Source: Apostichopus japonicus (lineage: Eukaryota > Echinodermata > Holothuroidea > Aspidochirotida > Stichopodidae). From it: a DNA stretch of 64,000 nucleotides. Shown piece after piece: positions 11,654-23,726 of the stretch (the stretch's first letter is position 1; every line of letters starts with the position of its first letter). The stretch spans positions 11,910,013 to 11,974,012 of the forward strand of contig NC_092577.1 of the NCBI RefSeq assembly GCF_037975245.1, read 5' to 3'. Position numbers and translations under genes: made by a program. Under the pieces are notes generated by a model. It was not told the origin of the DNA. It ran no database searches and saw nothing but the letters and a program-made list of their open reading frames with translations.

Positions 11654-12035
11654 GGGTGGGAATTCTTACAAAGTGTGGTATATGACATGACAAATAAAAT
11701 GCACAAGAATTAGGGAGTTTATAGCCTTGTGAAGTCCCTGGTGTGATATATCAAGTAACGTGTTTGTTAACTTCAGTTGAGTTAAGTCAAGTTCAGTTAC
11801 AACTCATTGCACTAATGCTTAAAGCAATATATCCAGTTCTTGCCAGTCTGGGTGTTTTGTGTCAAGGAAATCGATGTATTTAACCTGGAATATCAAAAAT
11901 ACGTGTGTGGGAATTCTAACAAAGTGTGGTATATGACAAGCCTGGAAATAAACTGCACAAGAATAGTGGAGCTCAGAGAATTATGTGCTTGTAAGGTCAC
12001 TAGTGTGAAACCAGTGCATGTGATATGGAAAGCTA
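11654..12035. repeat. Imperfect direct duplication, about 245-bp period
   Basis: Bases 11654-11755 (GGTGGGAATTCTTACAAAG, TGGTATATGAC, GCACAAGAAT, CTTGTGAAGTC, GTGTGATAT) recur in the same order at 11905-12030 with small insertions. The spacing between copies is about 245 bp. It looks like an old local tandem duplication. No coding content is evident. Confidence 0.6.
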
Positions 12036-13899
12036 TGTTGTCCACTCAAAGTTGATGTCATTGGATGTCACAGTTTAAAGTAATCATCCTTCCATCACAT
12101 GATTAACAATTTCACTTTAATAATTGTTACTTTCTTTTTGTCCTTGGTATTCTTATACTTAAATTCCCCTAGTATGTTCATCTATTGCATTGTGAATGGT
12201 ATCTGTATATTTAATGGCATGTTGTACTTATAGTTGTTATGCAAGCTTCTTTAATCAAATGATGTGTGATCGCGGATTGTAAAGATTGTAATTTCCTTTG
12301 ATTTATACCAGAGATATATCTCATGATCATGCCACTGTGCACAACATATATGAACGTACAGCTTCACTTGTAGAAACATGTGGTTATATTCCGATATATG
12401 CTATCATTAATGGTATTTCTACATGAGGAAATTCCTCTTAATTCTGCATTTTCAGCTCCTAATGTAATACCTTTCAGAACAGCATCTTCAAAAACAATTC
12501 TTACAATGCTCTATCAAATACCTGGATGAATATATTTTCATTTGGCTGAGTTTTGATAAATGACAGATCTCATCAAATACAACAACTGTTTCTTTCTGAT
12601 ATCTTTTCCTCAGTGTGTAAAGTGTCAGATTTGCGGCTATTCAAGGGAACAAGCTGTGCAATAAATAACAAAATAATTATAAAGATCTATGATCTATACT
12701 GTGTAAATGCTCGTTATCCGTACGTCAGGTATACTACACAATATATTTTCCTACCCCAATTACATGTAAACGTTTACGAATCTGTGGTTAGGTAAGATTT
12801 ACTTAGAGGATTTTGGAGTTCTTATGTTTCTTGTGGTTAAGTACTATTTTACTTAACCTGCATCTTTTGTTTTATGAGTGCATGCTTACATCTATATACA
12901 ACATCTTGTTCATGTACAAATGAACGGAAGTCATTATGCAACTGTAATTTCCCCTTATAACTGACCACTTAACCTTTTCTAGCATTTATGCGATACCCGC
13001 AAAAATGTTGATCGAAAACCGGGTTATTATCATTATATTGATAATAATATAGAAAAAATAGAGTGAAGAGAAAGTTTAAATCCACCTAAGAAGTTTTGCA
13101 TTTTTTCGACTTTTACCCAATCTGAATTTGCATTAATAAAGCGATATCGTGGATATAGTCAAATACCAGTGGATAATATTTAAGCAAGTGGTGTGGTAGT
13201 TTGTAGAGTATCTTAATCCCAGAACAGTTACTCCAAAAATACCCACATAATACAGTTATAGGCCTACATTAGCTTTCCTGACGATAGGAATGGGTGGTTC
13301 CTCTCAGTGTGATTACAGTGTAACTTACCGATAGCTCTATTTGTTCATACAAACCGCTCTTCCGGTCACCTGAGGCTGTTGTCGTCTAACTAATTGTAGT
13401 AAACGTCAGTATATCAAGTTTAATTTAAACGTTTTGATTTGTTTTCCCAGAAACAGGTGTAATATGCATTCTACGTTGAAAGGAAAATGGCGTGTACTGT
13501 GACATACGTATAGCTCGTTGTTACGCGATTGATTTATCACTTTGATTTAGTTAGACTTTGATCCTGTCAAGTACATGAAGTTACACGCTGTGTAAATAAA
13601 CTATTTTTTATAAGTGGCAGCTGTTGTAAGTTGGACTTCATCACGATGAGCGTTCTACACTTTACCCCGATTATATCTTAAACCACATCATACTTTCCAT
13701 CTGTTCAAGATTGTTTGCAATAAAGCAACAACTAAAATTGCCGTAAAAATTAAAAGAATGATAAGTTATTTCAATCCAATCCTTCACATTGAAAGTTTGA
13801 AGTTATATTATTTATATGTTTACTTCTTCCCCCGATTCAAATTTAAAAAAAAACTAGATTATAAGGCTTATATTTGTAGGATGAATAATATCGACCATT
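12036..13899. other. Intergenic, no gene recognised
   Basis: AT-rich sequence with short hairpins (for example around 13024-13050). The stretch at 13310-13600 has faint similarity in word order to 31960-32100 (AAAATGGCG, CACGCGAT, GACTTTGA), possibly a shared upstream segment of the TRIM copies. That similarity is too weak to annotate. Confidence 0.4.
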
Positions 13900-15915
13900 G
13901 CAAATTTCACGGGAGACGATAAAACGAATCTACAGTCATACTGTACTTATATGGGACAGTAAGCCTTCATTTGACAGGTATAGCCAGTCTGCTGTGGGGT
14001 TCTTGTACAATATTTACGTGATAAACAAAATCAAAGCGAGATTTTCATCAACCCAAAGACTATTCATTATGAAAAGATGAAAGTAAGTGAAAATTGTTAT
14101 CATATACCTTTGAGTGTTAAATGATGTGCGTTGAATATAATTCATGTAGCATATCAATCGTTCTAAAAACGTCCTCTTTTCATGGCATAAATAGCTAGTA
14201 GTGTGGATGATTTTGATTAATATTGAGTAAATAGTGGTAAACCGCTAATCCACTCCAAACATTGTGTTTTAAGATTTTCTTAAAACGGGAATTACATTTT
14301 TCTTAAATGCAAGCATCTTTTCGGTTAGAAACTATATATAAAATGGTCACGTGAGCTGTAATAGAGGTACGACACAAGTAGCCTGTCTATAATGATGAAT
14401 TCGAACTCCAAGTTACGCAGAGACGTGCGCAAACGGGTATGGACATCGGCGGTGGGGAATAAACAAGTGTCCCCATTCTCCAAATGGCTTTGGCCCTTTA
14501 TATAATATCAATATCGATCATTCACAAGAGCATATTAGTACGTGTGGGTAGGATCACCCAGATATCACATATATCTGTATTAGTTGACCCAACTGGAGGT
14601 GTTACATTAATGACAACAATCAAGTTCGTATGATGTGCTGAGTGTTGATTTAGAGTGTCATTCAATATATCAAAGTTAAAATGTGCAGAGTAATGTTGCT
14701 CTTTGCTAACATGGCTAAATAAGAAACCTATTGAGTAGTATATCGCACGCTGCTATAACAGCAAGTCGCCAACCAAGACTTAATGTTTGTTTTCTACATA
14801 TTTTTTACTTTGCTAATTTCTTTACCATCCTCGTTTTGTTCGATACTTCTATATTTTGGGGAGGGGGAGGGGGGGTTGGGGGCGGGTAGGGCTGTATCAC
14901 CCAAGCTACTGCCACTGACTCCTACATAAAGGTGTAACTACAAGTTAAGCGTAAGTTTATAATAGCCTACACAAGATACTGTTGCTAGCCATCAGTCAGA
15001 CGGATAATCTTGATAATACACAACAGCTGTGGATCAAAGTTTATATGGTAAAACATGAACAATATTGTTCACAGGCGGAATACATGATAATGAGGATACA
15101 CTTACAATTACATAATGTTAATTAAGAATATGATACCCATTATTTAAGCTGTGTGTGAGAAAAATTACACTTAAGTACCATTTAGTATCAGTTACACGCT
15201 GGAAAGTTGCGGTGTTTACACGAAATGGGTTTCCAAGTAAAACAGCAAAAGTAGGAAACGTTCACTGTTTACCGTTTGCTCAAACAAAATTCTAAACTTC
15301 TTGAGTTTTTCACGAACTTTATTGTATTACGTTTTAGTGCTGCCGTTATTCTACCGTAAAATGCAACACTGAACTTTAACAGAACGCTTTTTCCTCAAAA
15401 TTTGGAAGTAGCCCTGTAACTAGCAAAAATGACTGGATAAAATAATATCACTAGAATTGAAACATTTCGCAATTTGTAAATACGGGTGATGTTTCCCTAT
15501 GTCCATCGGCACCTGAATCCCGTTTTACGTATACAAAAATTGTCTGCGCAACTTCATTTACAAATGGCCGCACATACTTGTTTCTTGTCGTCAACGAATA
15601 TCCATCCATAAAACCTCATAACAATTCTTTATCAAATGACATGGTAATATCTCTCACAACACCATACACATGACCTGTGTAATGAAGATCCCCGTGCACA
15701 GGGACACGATGGGGGTTCTGCAACTTGAGGTGCTGACAGTTTTGGTCAAAAAGTAGTTATTTGTACCAACGAAATTACCAACACAAATTTCTAAGACTTT
15801 TGGCATGATACAGCTAGAGCAACATAACAAATTATTTCATGTTTCTCTTTACTTAAAGTTCTTTGCAAAAATAAACGCATGCTAGTAATAAGAAGAGGAA
15901 TATTACAGCAATTGT
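13900..15915. repeat. TRIM upstream flank, inverted-duplicate copy B
   Basis: This is the reverse-complement partner of 4741-6310. Read on the plus strand it follows the order of the minus-strand upstream flank of the gene at 4696, ending with an ACAGCAAT word equivalent to 4750. It should therefore lead into a plus-strand TRIM gene, but instead abuts the truncated end of a minus-strand copy at about 15930-15955. A G-rich tract lies at 14858-14889. No gene is seen inside. Confidence 0.7.
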
Positions 15916-15954
15916 GTGCTAAATTTTATATTATTTGAAAAATTAAATTGCAGT

Positions 15955-16455
15955 GGCACCTGGGATCTTCCGTAAGTGTCGTTAGTTTCTCCAGTGTAAG
16001 GTTCCAAGCCTCAACATTATCCAATTTCAGAATATGAGTTTGGTGTTCTGTGAACACATTACTGTTGACGTGAACCTTGTAACATTGGTCACACAAGTAC
16101 GGTAATCTCTGTACTTAAAGCAGTATGCAAAGACTTTTGTTTTTATTGAACAACTCACACATTGTTTGACGGTTTCATTTTCAAACAATTTTTGCAAATT
16201 TACAAACTCAAGCATGCTCTTCATATGAAAGTCATTCCTAAAATCATTTACTCCATTTTTTGGTATGACAGAATCCTGTTGGCATAATGGACATTTAGCC
16301 GTCCCATATTGGCTGGCTTGAATAGCTTTAATTTAACAATCCCTGTAATATCGATGAAGACATGGTAACAGCTTCTCTTCTTTAAATTGATTGAAACAAA
16401 CAGAAGACAGAGAGAAGTTTTCTGCCAGGTCTTTGAGAGGAATTGTCGATGCCAT
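15955..16455 (-). pseudogene. TRIM-like pseudogene, RING and B-box part only
   Basis: The start codon at 16455 gives MASTIPLKDLAENF, matching the neighbouring family starts. Damage is plain. The first RING cysteine is serine (SSVC), HRYC has become HRYY, and an in-frame TAA follows RDC. A small insertion in the first B-box at about 16095-16102 shifts the frame. Similarity resumes through LDNVEAWNLTLEKL and TEDPRCH and then stops at about 15955, within the second B-box, where an inverted copy of TRIM upstream DNA begins. It cannot encode a working ligase. It most resembles the gene at 3839-4696. Confidence 0.85.
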
Positions 16456-16699
16456 ATGTTTGATTAACAGGATTCTTCAATTGTTCAAGGAAAAATACAT
16501 ATTTCTGTAAACTTACTGTTATAATCCACAAAACCTGTTCTTTACATTAAAACTAGGAGAGGGTTGCATGAGACAGTTGTAAAATATTAGATATCGTAAG
16601 GGGGGGGGGGGTTCAAGAATGTGCATTTCTTTATATTACATAGACGTAAGATTGCTGGTAGATTGCAAATGTTCCTTTTTCGTAAACCATCTCTTAAAA

Positions 16700-18215
16700 C
16701 AGAATAACCCAACACATGACGTTAGTTAGAGGAAGCAGCAACTCACTTATATCATTTTACTCATAATTCCAATTCAATAATATCATTTAATTTATATAAT
16801 AATATGATACCACATTGTCACCAAAAGGTATCGTCAAACAGTGCAAGAAAAACGTTACACTGACTTGTACCCAAAGTACAATATAACATTTGAAAAATGC
16901 TTATTCTAATCTTCTAAATGGATGAAGAGGCTTATCTCACCTATTAGTCCATCCTACAATTTGTTTAAGCTAATTCAACTTTTTCCTAGTAAAAAAAATA
17001 TGTTACTGCTCTTAATTGGACCCAATTTTAACACTAGCAACAACCCAAATATCCATAAATAATATAGCTCTCATGATACAAAGCAACTTTGCGTGGTATT
17101 ATTATTTTGTTTTTAGTGATCGCTTTCTGCATATTGCTGTTGTTTATATTACAAAGGTATACCTCACACAACAGGTTTCCATAGTAAGGCTTACAATACC
17201 CTTCTTCTACATCAGCAGTCTTAATATACGGAGAGTGCAATAAAACTCATAATATTCGTGTACTTTATTCTTGGATATGAGTAGTATTTCCCACCCAGTT
17301 AGCATTCGTGAGACACGTTTTTACGCTGAAGGGAATTGTATCAGATCTAGCAGCAAAGCTTGTACATGGCACCTTAAACCTGAGTACTTATGCGCTACTG
17401 TATGATACGCTTTACAAAAACAGTAACAACATGAACAAAATGCACAAACTACAAACTAACGGTTCTCTCTATTTTACTCTGTTACTTACCCACCAAATAT
17501 TCGAAGTCACTGATCTTGTCGTCAACTAATACCGCATTATAGTGTAAGAATCTGCATTGGCTCTATTTATCTTTGAAAAATGCTAATATGTTATTATTTC
17601 TGGGAGTCGCAGAAAATCAACTGGAAAAAATGACTAGACGTCTCCAGCATTTCTTAACTCTATCAGTCTAAATGAAGAATCTAACGAGGTATCAACCGAA
17701 ATGTCAAGAGAATGGTTTATACTATCGTAAAGGAAGTGTGTTGCGGTGTTCATCTAGGTCCTGACACGTATAAAAAGGATTGTTAACATTCCTGAATGCA
17801 AAACTTTTTTAATCTGCGTCTGCTCGACATGGACTAGAATTTTATAGCCTTTGCTCAAGTGACATAAGGTAAATATGGGTACAAAGTATATCATGTTGAA
17901 GACCACTCATCTTTACATTGAGTGACTACTATGCAGTTTTTATGGAAAACTTCAAATGAATAGTTTTTCCACAGAAAAGGACAGGTAAAAAAATTAAACT
18001 GGTTTCCAATGAAAAGAATCCCTCTGTGTAAAATTCTCTCTTAGGTCGTTGAAAACATGTCGAGGCTTTTTTAGTAGATGAAGTGTTTTCTGTATTGTCT
18101 TGCAAATAAACAGAAAACAGTTCAGAAAATATGTGATTTTATTGTTGTAGAAATAATGAAAATTTTTGTTGCAAAATGTGCCAAGGCCTTCCAGAGTCAG
18201 TCAACAAATTGTTTA
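16700..18215. repeat. Segmental duplication, copy A (pair at 42040-44060)
   Basis: Colinear with 42040-44060 in the same orientation. Shared landmarks include the CACCAAAAG..ATCGT.AAACA.TGC phrase (16821 and 42156), GGATATGAGTAGTA then GCATTCGTGAGACAC (17273-17315 and 42641-42698), TCTGCATTGGCTCTAT (17551 and 43374) and GACATTCCTGAATGC (17787 and 43600). Both copies lie upstream of a minus-strand TRIM copy. Short open frames inside it are not conserved between the copies, so I call no gene. Confidence 0.75.
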
Positions 18216-18429
18216 TTTTATTCAGAGTCCTGTTATTCTAGTAATTACTTGTTTGTTAGAAAATCAAAATAATAGGACAGAAGGGGGAAAACAACTCAAA
18301 CCAAACAATACTAATTTCGTTGTGCTACTCAATACAATTTTTCGTAATTCTTCGATCGTGCTCTCGATGATCATTGAAGAAGCAACATGTTTACTGCCAG
18401 TCACATTGTTCAAAAACCATAAAAAATGG

Positions 18430-18815
18430 TTTATACATCCACATCACATATCGATCGTACAAATTAAAAGTTGCAATTAGCAGGTTTTCCTCACCATTTT
18501 CTTCTATTTTGGGCAAACGACGCGAATTACTATCATCTATTCTCTTCTTTTAAGTTATTGTCTGCCATCTTGAAAGTACTGTGCGAGAACGCATCTATGT
18601 TAATCCGTTGTGACTACTTCCCGTAACATGAAGCGCGTGTTTAGAGAATTCATCAGCTTACGATCGCTTCTCTCCATGTTGACTGCATATGTTTCATTTC
18701 CATCAAAGTCGCATATCAATATAGATACCTTGGTGAACAGTATGGGATGACATCTTGTCGCCTCATGGTGTTACTGTAAATCAGCAGACCGTCAAATTCA
18801 TACAGATCTCGTGCT
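18430..18815 (-). pseudogene. TRIM-like pseudogene, 3' (propeller) part, separated from its 5' part by LINE DNA
   Basis: The minus strand gives YEFDGLLIYSNTM, then in another frame ICDFDGNETYAVNMERS, then IEENGEENLLI. These correspond to the last blades of the beta-propeller of the 735-aa paralogue (YVFDDELNYSHSL, CDFDGKKAYAF, DEDEAEKVIIS). It is also close to the fragment at 37369-38110, including 3' flanking DNA (18319-18430 against 37255-37369). Its 5' part is at 20640-21882; the gap is filled by LINE sequence in the same orientation. Multiple frame changes and stops are present. Confidence 0.75.
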
Positions 18816-19880
18816 TTTTACGTGCTAAGAAAATGGACACGGACCAAAGGTCATCAGAACCAAAAACAATCCCAGTCTGTAAAGCAACAACCAAAACCCC
18901 ACTGAAACCCACAAACACAAATCTCTCACTAACGCAACGTTCAACGTGACGCGAATAAGACACGGACCCAAAGGACATCAGAAGCAAAAAAAATAAAACA
19001 CTACAAACCGGCCTCAAAAAGCCAACCCCAAACCACCAACAGAAAACATAAAAACCAACCTATAATATGTAACGACCACTCAACCTCCACACCTACCAAC
19101 TAAGTCAATCCAAATTTCATCCTGGCAACGCAGTCCCAATAGTACTGAACAGGAAGTCGTGATCTACCATGTCAAAGGCCTTCTCCTGGTCCAATGAGAC
19201 CAGTGCACATGGCAAATCACGAACTTTAACAAACTCGATCAAGTCTCTCATCAACCAGACGTTATGTTGAATACACCTGTCTTGCACAGCACAAGTTTGG
19301 AGAGGACCTACAATACCGGCATCACATCCGCTATGCGAATTCCTAATGCTTTGGCCAGGATTTTGAAGTCCACATTTAACAGCGTTATTGGACGCCTATT
19401 TTTAAGGTCCAAAGGGTCTCCCGACTTTGGGAGGAGAACAATATTTCCAACTCGCTGTGGTTGGCTCATGTAATTCAACTGGAAAGCGCTAGCGAACACA
19501 TCTCTCAAGTCCCCACCGAGGACCTCCCAGAAGGTCCTTTAGAACTCTGCACGGAGGCCATCGGGACCGGGGAACTTTCCCTTCTTCATCGCTGCTACCG
19601 CTTTCCAGAGATCACCACAGAGAGATTCAAGCCCAAGCTATCGTTTTTAATCTGAGTGGGGGCCTTGTCTACACCAGAAAACAAGTCCTCCTGGAGATCC
19701 CCTCTAACAGCAGCGCTGGAGTACAGGTTCGAAAAGGACGACCTAAATACCCCTAGGACCGCATGCGGGCTCTCCACGACAACCCCACCAGGATGACACA
19801 CTGCCCAAATTTTGCAGTCAACCACAGACTTGGTGACGTCCCGGTAAAAACGAATAGTGGGCTTCTCGTCCGCCTCAACA
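18816..19880 (-). mobile_element. Tx1/L1-like LINE fragment: reverse transcriptase region plus 3' end
   Basis: On the minus strand the pieces read, in order: SSFSNLYSSAAVRGDL, MKKGKFPGPDGLRAEF, GNIVLLPKSGDPLDLKNR then PITLLNVDFKILAKAL, and ALVSLDQEKAFDMVDH. The last is reverse transcriptase motif A with its catalytic aspartate. After motif A the sequence jumps at about 19130 to a 3' tail shared with 40650-40810, so the catalytic YxDD half and C-terminus are deleted. There are frameshifts and a stop after GLRAEF. The tail repeats near 18835-18990. The zinc-finger C-terminus in the sibling copies suggests a Tx1/L1-group element. Confidence 0.85.
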
Positions 19881-20620
19881 AACTGAACAAAAAACACCAC
19901 AAACCGGCCCCAAAAAGCCAACACCAAACAGAAAAAAAAACATATTATTTATCGACCACACAAACCCCACACCTAACAACTAACTCACTCCAAAATTTCA
20001 TCAGGGGAACCCCGTCCAGATAGTAGACGACAGGCTTGCGCCAGAGTCTACGAAAGGCAGTGTCAGTAAGCCGTGCATGGTCCGCTTTCATGCGCAACCT
20101 AATGTCACTTTGCACGAGGGGGCAACAGCCTCTGCTCTCCAGACGTCCCCATCGAAAACTAGGCGGCAGCTGCTGTTCCAGATGTGTCTCCTGTTGACAG
20201 CGGCAAACAACTACAGCAGATCCTTAACCCAGGTTGGGCACACAGGGGCAACAAACCCTACAATACAAAATCACTACTAATGGCCCGCTGTGTGCAACGA
20301 AATACACCAATAACGAAGGCGTGAAACCATTCCCACACCAACCGGACAAAGGGACACTCCAGCAAAAGGTGTTGCATAGTCTCGATGGCTTTACAACCCA
20401 CACGGGGGGACAAATCCCATCACCTAATCGCCACCTGACTAGGCGAAAATGGTTAGTGATGATTAGTCCCGGAGACGGCTATATAGTGACTTACAACACA
20501 CAGACCGCCACACATCTGGAGAGATGGCGGTTTGGCAAGCCGACGGGCACACAGACGCGAGCATTGAACGAAACAATGGACATCATCACTAGCTATACAC
20601 AACAGACGCAACATGTGGTA
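19880..20620 (-). mobile_element. Tx1/L1-like LINE fragment: C-terminal zinc-finger end
   Basis: Nearly colinear with 40800-41430. The minus strand encodes pieces of the region C-terminal to reverse transcriptase, including the zf-RVT type Cys/His motif seen better in the 40650-41810 copy, and then the 3' tail. There is a small internal deletion of about 29 bp near 20465 relative to that copy. It lies 5' of the reverse-transcriptase fragment on the same strand, so the order C-terminus then RT shows that two truncated copies abut here and not one element. Confidence 0.8.
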
Positions 20621-20639
20621 AGTATCAACAGTAACGCCA

Positions 20640-21882
20640 GAAATAAGATGCTATTTCGGATTTTCTTATCAAGGTTTGTTGCTGCAATTTTCCTTCTCTG
20701 TCGGTAATAGTAATGTGCGTGTACTCACGAGATTCCACATCACTTAGGGCGGTGTTACCATTCCGAATACTTACGATAACATTGACGCAACAACTTCATA
20801 ATTGAGTCTTTTGACGACAGTCTCTTCATATTCTTCATATTGACGTCATATGCCAATCACTTTTGTTATGTCATTAATTTTCAAATCGGATGGAGTTTTG
20901 AACTTTGGAATTACTTTTTTATTTTTATTTTTCTTCTAGAGTTTTACAGGCTGCTCAGGTATCACTGTTACATTGAGTGTGTTTCCATTCGTCGTTAGAT
21001 GTAAGCACATATTACGTCATTACTGCCAAGTTTTTATTTTACGTTGAAAGTAGTTCTTTAGTTGTTAGGTTCCTTACATTGAAGCTTTCATACAGAGCTT
21101 CTTCAGTTTCATTACATTTTCTCTATAAATTCTTCGGATTCGTTTTCAACTTCTTCATTTGCCGTTTTCTTGATATCATCGTACATTTCTCTCACTTGGC
21201 TAAATTTATTTTTAAATGAACGCTTATCTGACTGGTATAAACGATGTCGTCGAGTTTGAATTTCTGTTAAGCCTCGTTCGTTCTCATTAGCAAAGTCTGC
21301 AAGTTTGTTTCTAACCTTGTCAGCCTGCTGTTTGTGCTGATTTATCATTTTTTGTTGTATTTTTTCGAAGTATTTTCATTCAGCTTTTGTGTAGCACTTT
21401 CTTGTATCTTTATAAGCTCGGAGAGTTTACTTTTGTTCGTTTTTATAGATCAGCAAGTTTGGGCTTGATCAATTTTCTTTCGTTCATTACTAGTTCGGTT
21501 TCGTCATGGACGTCGTTCCTTTTTTTGCTTACTGATTGTACTACTCATGCAAAATTATTGTGTGCTTCTGTTGTAGATTGCATATGCGACATTCTGATAG
21601 TGATGTTTATTTATCCAGTGCATGGCTTTTGCTTCAATATTGTCCAATTTATGTCTTGAATTCTGTCTTGATCTTGTCAAATCCATATTGTGGTATGGCG
21701 CTAGCCTGTTTACACATTGGACATATCACAGTCCCATCTTGGCTGGCATGGATGAATGTGTTCAAGCAATCATCACAGTATCTATGAAGACATGTTAACA
21801 GCTTCGGTTCTTTAAATTGATCCAAGCAAATTGAATACAGAAAGAAGTTCTCTGGTAAGCCATAAGAGATTGAAGAAACCAT
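20640..21882 (-). pseudogene. TRIM-like pseudogene, 5' part (RING, degraded B-boxes, coiled coil, linker)
   Basis: Starts at ATG 21882 (MVSSISYGLPENFFLYSIC). The RING keeps most ligands (SICLDQF ... CLHRYCDDC ... CPMC), but a stop follows at 21649. The first B-box is missing. Then come LDNIEA near 21630, DVHDETELVMNERKL near 21500 with two stops, a coiled coil (MINQHKQQADKVRNKLADF from 21348), and after a one-base insertion CNETEEALYESFNV. Near 20720-20830 the linker appears as VVKRLNYEVVASM and THITITDREGKLQQQ. The continuation is at 18430-18815; LINE DNA (18816-20620) sits between and about 75 codons are lost at the junction. No functional product is possible. Confidence 0.85.
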
Positions 21883-23147
21883 TGTATTGGAGAGTGTATT
21901 TCTGTCCGCTGTTTATAAAAATATATAAACGAAATGATAGAAATTGTATATTTACCAGTTGATATATCATACTCCCTTCAGCGTGAATATGAATGAATTT
22001 GGTTGCCGTATGCTTTGTAGCAGTAACTGAGGGTTACATAATATTTGACAGTTGGGAATTAAGATGTATAATCGCATATGGTATTAACAATCTGGCAGTT
22101 GATATCTGTGATTTACATAATGATTATTCACTGACGCAAATTTGTTGCGTGTTTGATTGTGTACGTCTATACAGTTGCTATTTACAGTGTGGTAGTTGTT
22201 GTCCTGTACGCACCAAATAATTATAATTTCTTAGATGTACAAGTAACTATAATCAAGACAACAATATCAAAGGTTAGCAACGTTAGAATCCAAATTCCAC
22301 AATCAAACACTTCCATCGTTCCACCTTATTGAATACGTCTTCAAATGTTAATCCACTTCCCCTTTAATTAATTCATTTGCCATAATTAGTTCGTACAAAG
22401 TAAGGCATTAGTGTTATCAGATTACATGATATCGATTAACAAAGGAAACAACCCCAAACTACAACCTTGATACTACTAATTGGTTTTGTCGATAAGGAAG
22501 GCATTTTAATTGGACAAACACAGTAAGACAATTTGTGCAATGATATGTCAAAGTACCAATATTATTAAGGCTATTTAATAGCACATCCCTCAGTTGGTTA
22601 TAACATCATAATAATGAAGCTTCTTAGCAAATTGTTCATGTTCTAATTAACTTCTATCAGGAAATGCAAAGATTGCAATGCATCCAAGTCGTTTCTCTCT
22701 CAAATTCAAAATGAAGTGAGTTATAACTGATAGACTGATGACTTTAAAAAGGTCAATTCCGTAGACTTTAGGCGAACAAATTCAAAACGAACCAGGAAAG
22801 ATAGCTTCTACTTTACTACAACTGGTTTCTTTGTTCAATATTCGTGTATATTCGTTAAGAAAACATGCAACAATGAACGCGCCCAGACAGCATACACGGT
22901 AACGTTTGTTTCTCTTTGTTATCGCACATCACCCAGTTGGTAATAACTTCATTGAAATTAGGGTACTTTATAAAATGTTAATGTTATACTTTCTATCAGG
23001 AAAGATAAAGATTGTGTACAAATCATGCTAATTCGACATAATGCGGACACAGGGGCAATATCAAAACCGGGTTGGCACGCGAACATCATTCGCCGCAGCT
23101 GTTGGGCATACCGCTATCCTGTCGCAGGGTTAATTGAATAAGCACAC
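21883..23147. repeat. Non-genic; contains an imperfect 340-bp direct duplication
   Basis: Bases 22578-22690 (GCACATCCCTCAGTTGGTTATAAC ... CTATCAGGAAATGCAAAGATTG) recur at 22924-23015 with the same word order, about 340 bp downstream. No gene or domain is recognised in this 1.26-kb interval. Confidence 0.5.
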
Positions 23148-23150
23148 ACA

Positions 23151-23242
<92 letters not shown>

Positions 23243-23279
23243 TACATATATACATATATACATATATACATATATACAT

Positions 23280-23327
<48 letters not shown>

Positions 23328-23361
23328 ACATATATACATATATACATATATACATATATAC

Positions 23362-23396
<35 letters not shown>

Positions 23397-23397
23397 T
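23148..23397. repeat. AT-rich microsatellite (TA)n/(CATATA)n
   Basis: About 250 bp of TA dinucleotides grading into CATATA, CATATATA and back to TA repeats. Long open frames on both strands here (Tyr/Ile-rich) are simple-sequence artefacts. Confidence 0.97.
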
Positions 23398-23700
23398 GTC
23401 TGTTCAAAGTATCTCTTTCGAGATCTGGCTTTAGGAGTCACACATGACATCTGGTTAGAGTCATGTTTGATCTCATTTCTAAAGGGTGAGCCAAATATGT
23501 CATCAAAAAAGAACTTGTTCGATATAGGTGACAAACGCCTATGGTGGACTTACGACTTCCTTATCGGTTTCGAACATCTAGACGTACACTCAGGGTCCAT
23601 AGCCTAGTGGTAAGGGTGTCCGCATAAAACGCAGGAGGCACGGGATCGAATCACGGTGGAGGCTGGAAGTTTTTACACTGCTCTGGAAGTTTTATCACTG
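23398..23700 (+). mobile_element. tRNA-like SINE or SINE-headed repeat
   Basis: From about 23593 the plus strand resembles a degenerate tRNA: TAGCCTAGTGG at 23600-23610 fits the pol III A box and GGGATCGAATC at 23642-23652 fits the B box, 42 bp apart, with an internal GGTAAGG D-loop-like word. The preceding 190 bp (starting AAGTATCTCTTTCGAGATC) and the head recur in degraded form at 25135-25440, in each case directly after an AT microsatellite. This marks it as a dispersed repeat and not a tRNA gene. The acceptor and T stems do not pair properly. Confidence 0.6.
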
Positions 23701-23726
23701 TTCTGGAGTTAACAACTCATTTCGAT

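Noticed and set aside
13310-13600. Shared upstream segment with 31960-32100
   Set aside because: Only a few short words align; not distinguishable from chance by eye.
20234-20707. 157-codon plus-strand frame
   Set aside because: Antisense to the LINE C-terminal region, which has clear protein motifs on the minus strand.
23086-23607. Long Tyr/Ile-rich open frames on both strands
   Set aside because: They are translations of the TA/CATATA microsatellite, not genes.
23593-23668. tRNA gene
   Set aside because: A and B boxes are present but the acceptor and T stems do not pair, and a second degraded copy exists.
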